NCBI GenBank assembly: GCA_025267735.1
Contig: CM046301.1
Location: 60,469,872-60,533,871, forward strand
Length of the DNA: 64,000 nucleotides
Source of the DNA: Mactra quadrangularis
Lineage: Eukaryota; Mollusca; Bivalvia; Venerida; Mactridae
Direction: 5' to 3'
Under the pieces are notes generated by a model, which was given only the letters and a program-made list of their open reading frames with translations, was not told the origin of the DNA and ran no database searches. Each line of letters opens with the position of its first letter. Position 1 is the first letter of the stretch. The position numbers and the translations under genes are program-made. Below are positions 56,449 through 64,000 of this stretch, one piece after another.

Positions 56449-59400
56449 GTCAATAGTTATGCTTTGTATGATTTTTCTAATAACCTTAGCTAACAGTAAA
56501 GAGCTGATATCATGAAAATATTTTATAATCTCAGCCCAAGAAGAAGTATTAGTTTATATAGTATATATACAATATAGAGAATGATATGTACATTATGACG
56601 ATACATGTATTAAAATCATATCATGATTCTAATAATCATTTTGAATTGTTAAAATAAAATGATGAAAAATGGGCAAAAAAGATCTATCACAAATACATAG
56701 TTTAATACAAAAATATCACAACGCAGTTAAAAGTTTACAGGACTAAAATGATATACCATTACTTTAAGGTGCAGAATTAGAATAGTACAACTAAAGCGTT
56801 AAAGCTGTTCATAAAAAATTGCCATAATCCTTGAGACAGTCAACAGTTCATGAGAACGTTTTTGATTATTAATAAAAACCAATCATTTTCTATATAAATA
56901 ATAGTTCTCATTGTAGGAATACAAATAATATTTGACTGACTTGATTTGGTTATTTCTTTCATCTAGTGATGGGATTACAGCATTTAGTAATGTTTTTCCT
57001 TGAAAATATGGGCTTTTATAACTTGTAACACAAGTTTACTATCCATGTGTGTAATAAAAAAAGATATTTGATCCATGGCAAAAAAGGCAAAAATGAAAAA
57101 TTATTATTTCTAGACTTTCTTTCATTATGAAAGATCATACAGTGTTAACAATTACCTAGAATAAATATAAATACTAAACAAAAGTTCACACTTTCTACAG
57201 AGCACTTTCCCCATACCTCTCAATATAAAACATTTTAAATGCCATATTCAATGTAAGTGCACTAATTTTTTCTATAGCTATAAGTATAAACTAAAGTCAT
57301 AGAGGATATTTCTTTATTTCAGTGTACGATTGATTTTTATTTCATGAGTGAGCTAAGGATGCAATATATTCACCAGTGGCAAAGCCACGAGTGAAAATAT
57401 GATAGTATTAGCTCATGAGTGAAATAAATAGATCTTATACATAAATAAACAAATTTTCTGTTTATTATATGCTTCAAACTGACTTTTTTAAAGTTTAAGT
57501 ATGATATGTCATCAGAACAGCACATCCAAACAGTGAAAAATAACAATATTTTCATTGTTTCAAAACAGTTGAATATCCATTTCTATTTCACCCATAAATG
57601 CTGGTATTCGACTGGGAAGCATATAAGAAAATGGCTTCATTTAAAGAGCAAAATGTTTAATGAAAGAATATAAAATCTAATTAAGAATGAATGATGAAAA
57701 AAAGGTAATAGACTTAAGTCTGTCCAATGAAACAAGAAAACAAGACTGGTCGATGAATGTAATATATGCCACACCCCTCAAGTTTCAACACATAAATAAC
57801 AACAGTATTGAATGAGTGACCTTGTATGACCTTGACCTTAGAGTTGAAAGGTCAGAAATTTGCTAGCAATTCTCAGTGTCATATTGAAGAATATAAGTGC
57901 AAACTATTTTGAAATCAAGAAAAGAATTCAAGAAGTCAAGAAAACAGTACTAATGGACCCACAGACCACTAAGCAAATACTATAAGCAAAATATGGAGAA
58001 GGAGGGGTGGGATAAAAAAACAAATGCATAAAATGATAACAATTAAGAAATAAGAAGCATATAGAATCAAACCACCTGATCTGTTTATCACAACACAGTC
58101 TGAATGTAATGATATGGCAAACAATGATAATAATTATGTGCAATTATAGGAAACTAGGGTGAAAGTTAAAAAATCTTAACATCCAGAAATTCCAGAATTT
58201 CATCGTTTCAGAAGCAACTCATATAAGGAACAAACATTAATCATGGGCTGATATTATCAAAGATTTAAGACCGATTTTTGTCATAATGACGCTAGATTCA
58301 AAATTCTTGAATTTCAAGACCAGTTTTGAAAACTTTCACCCATGTCTATCGTTCTTCAAGTCTGTGACTCTTTACCCATCTGCTTGATATAATTTCACAT
58401 TTTCTATGAAGCCTCATAGTTCATAATTGAAAGTGGAAGTTTATTAAAAAAATTCAAGCTGAAAATAGCTTGTTTGTACTAGATGGGTCTGTGCTGAACA
58501 AATTTATTTTATTATTGCTGAAAAATATGCAGCACAGATTAAATTATATTTTTCTGTGAATACACATTTTTAGTTCAACTTTGTTATGCACAAGAAGATC
58601 TGGTACAAACAAATCCCATCAACTTGAAGTTCTAAATCTATTCCACTGACTAATACATTCAATTATTTTCTACAAATTGACTGATTATCTCCCTTTAAAA
58701 GAAAATTTGCATGACTATAAATTGTTCAGGAAAAGTTAACTATGGCATAACCTATCAAGACATGAAAAAACTGTTAAGAATTGAATGCATAACATTCATT
58801 TAATTTAACAAATGATACGTAAAAAATAGGTTAAGTTGAAGTTTTATCAGTTAGGAGTCATTGATCATTTACCAGAATGAGGAAACAGGTACAAGAAGAT
58901 ACTCAGCATAGGTTCCATAGAAAAAACAGACTAAATCAACATTTGTATTACATGGTACAGTCTTACATCAGTGATCGTTCTACAGCAGAATAACAGGGCC
59001 ATGCACCCTGTCTTATATCTCTCCTGTATATCCATGTTTGGCCCCTGTTTGTGCACAAAGTAGTTATTTCCAAACCAGTACTTCGCTGATGACCTATGCT
59101 CTTTCATAGGGCTAGAACCATCACTTTTATTCAATTTTTGTGTGTTTAACACCTTTCAATTATTATCATAGAGGCAAGTTTAACCAAACAAGACTAGGAT
59201 GAGGCAAAAAATAAATTGTAGTATTCTACCGGCATCTATTTAACTTTTACCCTTATAGACAAAAAACCCTATACATGGTGTAAGTGCAACTGAAAATATT
59301 AAGAAACTATAAAAAATTTCTAACAGTAATTAAAAAGTGATAAAACTAATTCAAGTCAATTAAAAAAGCTTTTAGCATGAATGTAACCCATGGTCTAAAT

Positions 59401-61171
59401 AGACTACTCAGACATTCAAACAAATCAATTTCTTAAGTGTTTACTTAATATTTTAGTCAATAACCAAACACAAAAAGTTAAAGTTTACACATTGTTATAA
59501 AAGCATATACAACAATTATAGCACATAATGTATTAATTTCTTCAACCAAGTTAGTTATTTAACATGAATATATAATATTATATTTCTAAACAGAATAATA
59601 AAGACAGTTAAAAAACACCATACCACACTTCTACTTTTTTGCTATAGGTAAAGTTTTTAAATCTTAAGTACGCTGTATACAACCAAACATTGGTAGGTTA
59701 AAATGAACTAGCTCTGTTTACAAATATATTAAGTTAAAACATTTTTACTCTTATCCAACAACAAAAAAATCACCAATTAATAGCTTTTTTCATGTTAATT
59801 TCAGAGTATACGGACATACTCATCATCATCATCATCATCATCTTCATCATCATCATCTTCAGTAATAGCCTCACTCTTCATAGAGTATAATTGCAATGAA
59901 AAATTTATGTGTTAGATATGACACATAATTTCTACATAAGTGAGTTCTATTCAAAATTGGTAAATCATCAGACATCCAATGTTTACCGTGATCATATAAA
60001 ACCCTAAAACATCTAAGTGACACTGATTTAATGAAGAACATCGAGAGGCTTGATATCCTAATTAATAAGTCTCCAATTTATATCCTCAGTTTGATTATCG
60101 AACAACCTAATTAAGAGTGGAACACATTGTCGAGAAAACTTGGACAGTATTGAAAGCAAAGTATATTGTAATACAAATAAAAACATTTTAGATATGAATG
60201 AATATATAATGGACTATGCAATGAAATAACATTTAATTAAAACAAATAATAAGATATGTGTTTCCTATGCCAGCTCAATTGTCGGCCTATTTGAACAAAT
60301 GTTGTGCCAATATAAGCACATACTTTGAAAAAAAGAGGTCACTTTATAAAAACAACAATACAGTGTGAATGATGATAAAATAAAAGAAAACAACATTTTG
60401 TTAAGGAGAGCTTTGGAAAGGGGGACAACTCTTAATACCATTAATGATTCAAGACAAGGGACATAATCATAAACCAGACACGCAAACAAGTAATAAGTAG
60501 TGTTTGAACAAGAATGTATCAACTGAACAAATTTAATTTGATTGGTGTTTCATTTGAATAGGCTGTTTCCCCCATTTGTAACATAATCACTAAGAACCAA
60601 AAGTAGGTCTTTGACATGCATTATTGCCACTTTTAAAATTAAAACACCATAGCCAAAAACAAATTAATCAGTCAAGGTCCATCTGTAAGGATGCCAATGT
60701 TTGTTCAAATTAAAAAGCCCGCTACTCGTAAAGCTCGTAAGGAGGATGACTAATGGACCCCAAATTTACTAAAAATAAAAATTAGATAATGAAGAAAATA
60801 AAATCAATTTATACTCCCATTTCATTGAATTTTTTAATTAACATTTAGATTAAAAAACTTTGTGGTAAATAATATTGATAAATCATAAAAATAACTATTT
60901 ATACTTATGATACAAAAAAGGCTATGTTTATATATCTATACTGCATTATAATGCTAGTATATAAATAGTATCTATTGTATGTCTTTCTAAAACATGATTT
61001 ACAATATAACTTATAAGTGTATATTGTTTAAAAGCATAAAATATCTCTACGCATTTTTTCTTCATGATTTTTATCTACAAAAAATTTTCTATTATATTTT
61101 TTTCACAAATAGATTTTTTCATATAAAAAACTTCTCAGAATAAAAAGACATTCTTTTTTAAATCATTGCCA
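56449..61171. other. AT-rich region downstream of numb; possible long 3' UTR
   Basis: Quieter than the left of the window. Contains a nuclear-receptor-like TGACCTTG cluster (57819-57843), a weak family F relic (58240-58330) and a (ATC)n microsatellite (59816-59862). No second gene recognised. numb transcripts often have long 3' UTRs, but no polyadenylation site can be fixed here. Confidence 0.45.
59816..59862. repeat. (ATC)n microsatellite
   Basis: Interrupted trinucleotide repeat. On the minus strand it sits in a 26-codon frame (59801-59881) encoding an acidic run, too short to call a gene. Confidence 0.85.
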
Positions 61172-61740
61172 TCACAACTCTACTTTATATGTTGTCACTG
61201 TTTTTGTTGCAAACGGGTTGCTGACACTGTTAGCTTGCTGAGGCTGAGAGTCTTCACTCATTTTGCCTGAATTTTTCGCTGCCCAAGCAACATCAAACGG
61301 GTCAAAATTGTCCTCTGTTTTAACAGCTTTGTTTGACTGGTTCTGAGTTATAGTGGTTGTGTTTGAAGTTTGTGCAAAGCTTGAGGCCCAGTCTGTATCA
61401 GTAGGCCATACACTCTCCGCAGTTGAAGAATTTCCATTCATTTGAAAGCTCTGATGATGAGCCATTTCAAGTAAAGTTCTTTTATTAGCGTTAGCTTGTT
61501 GCCATGACGCAACGTTACTTGAGTCCATGGAATGACTTCTAGCGTGTTCTTGTAAGAATGGTCGTATAGTGGTATTCACTGCACCTGAAGGTATATTGGG
61601 AGGTGTTGAACTTGTTGCACCAAGGAATGGGTTAGTGGAAGGTGATGCACGTCCCTGTAGACTTGTATCTATGTGACCAGTGTGTACTGGACTTGGTGTT
61701 CCCCATGGGTTGGTCTGGTGCATCGCTGAAGGATTAACAA
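61172..61740 (-). CDS. numb: numb, last coding exon (C-terminal tail)
   Basis: Encodes ~188 residues to the stop at 61172. Acceptor is gttatttcag|TTGTT (exon edge 61740), giving VNPSAMHQTNPWGTP; a second acceptor 15 nt on (edge 61725) keeps the same phase and could remove five residues. The tail carries NPF motifs (STNPFLG and the terminal SNPFATK), DPF in NFDPFDVAWAA, and ends YKVEL, aligning with the Numb C-terminus (…NPFSS…EIEL in vertebrates). NPF motifs bind EH-domain proteins such as Eps15, and DPF binds the AP-2 alpha ear. Numb is a membrane-associated endocytic adaptor that antagonises Notch in asymmetric division. The region is otherwise low-complexity (Ser/Thr/Asn/Gln), as in the family. 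Confidence 0.93.
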
Positions 61741-62300
61741 CTGAAATAACACAATTTACTAATGTTAAAACATGTATAGTAATAATGATAATACTGACAA
61801 AACCAATGAAAAATGTAAAGAAGAACTAAATGGTACTTCATTTCTCAGTTCTACATGCCCATTTTTATAGGGATTTTAATTTGTGGGGTTAAGTATTAGC
61901 ACAATTGATTTATCCCATTGTAACAAGTATAACTGTATTGAAACAGAAATATTTCAATGTGATTTTTCAACAAATTGTTTCATTTTGTATAAAAATTACT
62001 GTTTTTTATCCAATAAAAATGATATATAGAGAAGTTATGGAGGAAACCTACTTTATACTATTATACTACATGTATCCTTATTTATTTTAGCTTGATTGTG
62101 AAACAAGTTCTTACAACTTAGATTTATCACTTTTCCAGTCTGCTTTCTGGTCCCCCAGAACTGAACTAGTAGAATAAAGTTCCTTATTCAAGAAAACAAC
62201 AGGGTAGGTTGTGGATAGGATTCAAACCTATGTGGAGCTGGCTATTCAATGATTACCATACCAACGTCATAACTGCTCGGAAACTCTCACTTTATTCTTT
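61741..62300. other. numb last intron, 3' part
   Basis: AT-rich intron sequence between the last exon and the intronic SINE. No other exon recognised. Confidence 0.55.
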
Positions 62301-62573
62301 TTTGGTTGGGCTTAATGCTGTAGCAACACATTGTATAGGTTATATCAGGGTGGTCAGTCCACCTACTCAGTTTGTGGAAAGGCTAAATCTCTGGATTTAG
62401 CTGTTAACTAACTACTAGGCGCATACTTCTGTCAGTGACTGACTACTGCCCTACATGATTTAGAATCAGTGGTAGGAGGGAGGATGGTCTTAGAAAATTA
62501 TTTCATGACCAAGCTCCACGTTAGTATGCCCTGCCTGGAAATCAAACCTACGATCTCTCATCAGTAGACTTGT
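62301..62573 (-). repeat. SINE family 1 in the numb intron
   Basis: GGGCTTAATGCTGTAGCAAC ... TCATGACCAAGCTCCACG ... TCAGTAGACTTG; the tRNA head is largely lost. Confidence 0.8.
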
Positions 62574-62624
62574 TCAACCTACTTTGATGGTAGCACAGAC
62601 TATGCTTACCATAACATAACAAGA

Positions 62625-63140
62625 GCTGTCAGAGGAGACAGCATACTTAACTAGATATTTGTCACAGGAGATGTGGTTGATGATAAGGAACATACATATT
62701 TTCAAATTTGAAAATATAACCCAAACAAATTAAAAGTAAAAGAAAAAAATAAAGAAAATTTTAAGTTCATGGGTTATAATTCTGACAAAAAAAATGTAAG
62801 GAGTTATAAACCATGTCACATGAGATGTAGTTGATAATAAGGAAAATACATTCAAAGTTTAAAGTCAATACCTAAAGAAATAAAACAGTTGCAGTAAAAA
62901 CAAAAAGAAACTTCTAAGTTCAAGGGGAGATAATTCTGAAAAAACATATATTTGGAGTTATGAACCTTGTCACATGAGATGTGGTTGATAAAGGAACATA
63001 CATTTCAAGTTTGAAGTTATGAAATAAAAAAGTGATAGTAAAAAATATTTTACTGCACAAAAACTTTAATCAGAAATATGGACGCAGACGCTAGAGCGAG
63101 TAGGAGAGCTCTCCATTTACTTCGTAAAGTCGAGCTAAAA
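62625..63140. repeat. Dispersed repeat with three internal ~155-bp units
   Basis: Starts AACAAGAGCTGTCAGAGGAG and ends near GACGCAGACGCTAGAGCGAG...AAGTCGAGCTAAAA. GTCACATGAGATGTGGTTGA-type blocks recur at about 62659, 62816 and 62970. Confidence 0.75.
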
Positions 63141-63180
63141 ACCTTTTATTAGGGAGTATAATAAAGTATGAAATACTCAC

Positions 63181-63375
63181 CTGATTGAGTGGTATGGAAT
63201 GTAGCTGGCATTGAGTGTTGTTTAACTAACGTAGAATTTTGTCCTCCAGGTACTGAAGCAAAGGGATCATCTGATAATGCAGATAGACCCTGTGTTAATT
63301 GTTGACACATTTGTGATATAGAGTCCTCAGTCTCTGGTGAAGGCACCTCATGTATCACTCCATTATTGTTCAGAC
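63181..63375 (-). CDS. numb: numb, penultimate coding exon
   Basis: Acceptor ttatatattatag|GTCTG (edge 63375) and donor CAATCAG|gtgagt (edge 63181). It leaves in phase 1, fitting the last exon, which supplies two bases of the split Val codon. It encodes ~65 residues: a Pro/Glu stretch, then DSISQMCQQLTQGLSAL and DDPFASVPGG. This matches the Numb segment ISSLCSQI...DPFSSAP, including the DPF AP-2 binding motif. The upstream PTB-domain exons lie beyond 64,000. No ATG is needed here; the listed Met of the open frame is an internal GTG. Confidence 0.92.
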
Positions 63376-64000
63376 CTATAATATATAATTATATAACTTT
63401 TCTAGTGTATGCAATATATATCTATAGTATACAAGCTTAAATTCAAGCCCTGACCTAAACAGTACATTAATCTCCAAAAACAGAATTCCAATAGGATACC
63501 CAACATCGCACAGGGAGGGGGTCAGGATTAGATGACCTTTGTGTTGACCAAACTATGTGAAGAAGAAAACATAACTAATGGCATCAGAATTTCTAATAAT
63601 AGATCCAGCATTCCAAGCTATTTTGTAGTGCATGTTATTCACTAAAGGCTGTGGAGCCAAGCATGATTTGTTAGCTTGGCTATGATTGGAGAATTTCTTG
63701 CTAGTTGCATCATGAATATAATAATACTAGACAGCAAAAATCAGCAACACATTACCAATACTGCGAGCTTGTCAGATGTAATACTAGTGATCACATGAAA
63801 AATTAGTAATAAGATTACAATTTACAATCCTGGTGGGTCCTGGTCCTTGACCCAATAGGTAACATGTAGGATGTCAATTGTAGTGTCTAAAAGGATGGCA
63901 GATTTGAAACCCAACCAGTCTAGTTATACCCTTCAATGAAATTTGACAATGTTGTTTTTCCTTCATTAATGAGGTACAAATGTATATTATAATGGAGAAG
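63376..64000. other. numb intron, nothing recognised
   Basis: Sequence upstream of the penultimate numb exon to the window edge. No exon identified. Confidence 0.45.

Noticed and set aside
58931..59152. 73-codon minus-strand frame downstream of numb
   Set aside because: No domain, no splice signals and AT-rich context; consistent with a chance frame or UTR.

Overview
This is eukaryotic nuclear DNA: AT-rich, with intron-split genes (GT-AG sites with continuous reading phase) and a dense cover of transposable-element debris. The tRNA-headed SINEs with AAAC tails, the 'CCCCCGCAAACAAAG' and 'GGGCCC..GCTCACCTGAGG' dispersed repeats, and a lectin / TMEM86 / numb gene set suggest a bivalve mollusc. 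This placement is inferred from repeat style only; no species is claimed.

Left third (1-20,492, + strand): one secreted C-type lectin gene, whose five coding exons I could join in phase (484-807, 4718-4811, 17191-17417, 19600-19684, 20260-20492; 320 aa). Domain order is signal peptide, PAN/apple, short Cys-rich linker, sushi/CCP, C-type lectin domain. Its introns hold most of the mobile DNA: a 5'-truncated Penelope-like retroelement with 16-bp target duplications, a GIY-YIG fragment and a hammerhead-like motif (2571-4170); nested MITEs; a decayed DD34E Tc1 transposon (7648-9120); a ~2.8-kb tandem array (about 9.1-15.3 kb); and a hAT/LTR-like composite (15.3-16.7 kb). The last lectin exon is bracketed by MITEs, and its stop codon lies at the end of one of them.

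Middle (21-43 kb): two single-coding-exon TMEM86/YhhN (lysoplasmalogenase-type) paralogues on the - strand, 27019-27753 and 41504-42247. Between them lie many foldback elements and SINEs, a tandem array, short-palindrome clusters, an unusual palindrome-rich element with 114-bp tandem units (37.5-37.9 kb), and a hAT element with 8-bp TSDs that keeps a transposase C-terminal remnant (40525-41309).

Right third (43-64 kb): repeat-rich to about 53.8 kb (a repeat family carrying a DR1 nuclear-receptor-type motif, a 270-bp tandem duplication, a hAT MITE with perfect TSDs, a LINE-type protein remnant). Then a quieter AT-rich stretch precedes the 3' end of numb (- strand). The last two numb coding exons (63181-63375 and 61172-61740) join in phase and end in the NPF-containing tail; the PTB-domain exons lie beyond 64,000.

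No bacterial operons, CRISPR arrays, rRNA or convincing functional tRNA genes were seen. tRNA-like stretches are SINE heads or relics. The three gene families have no evident functional link.
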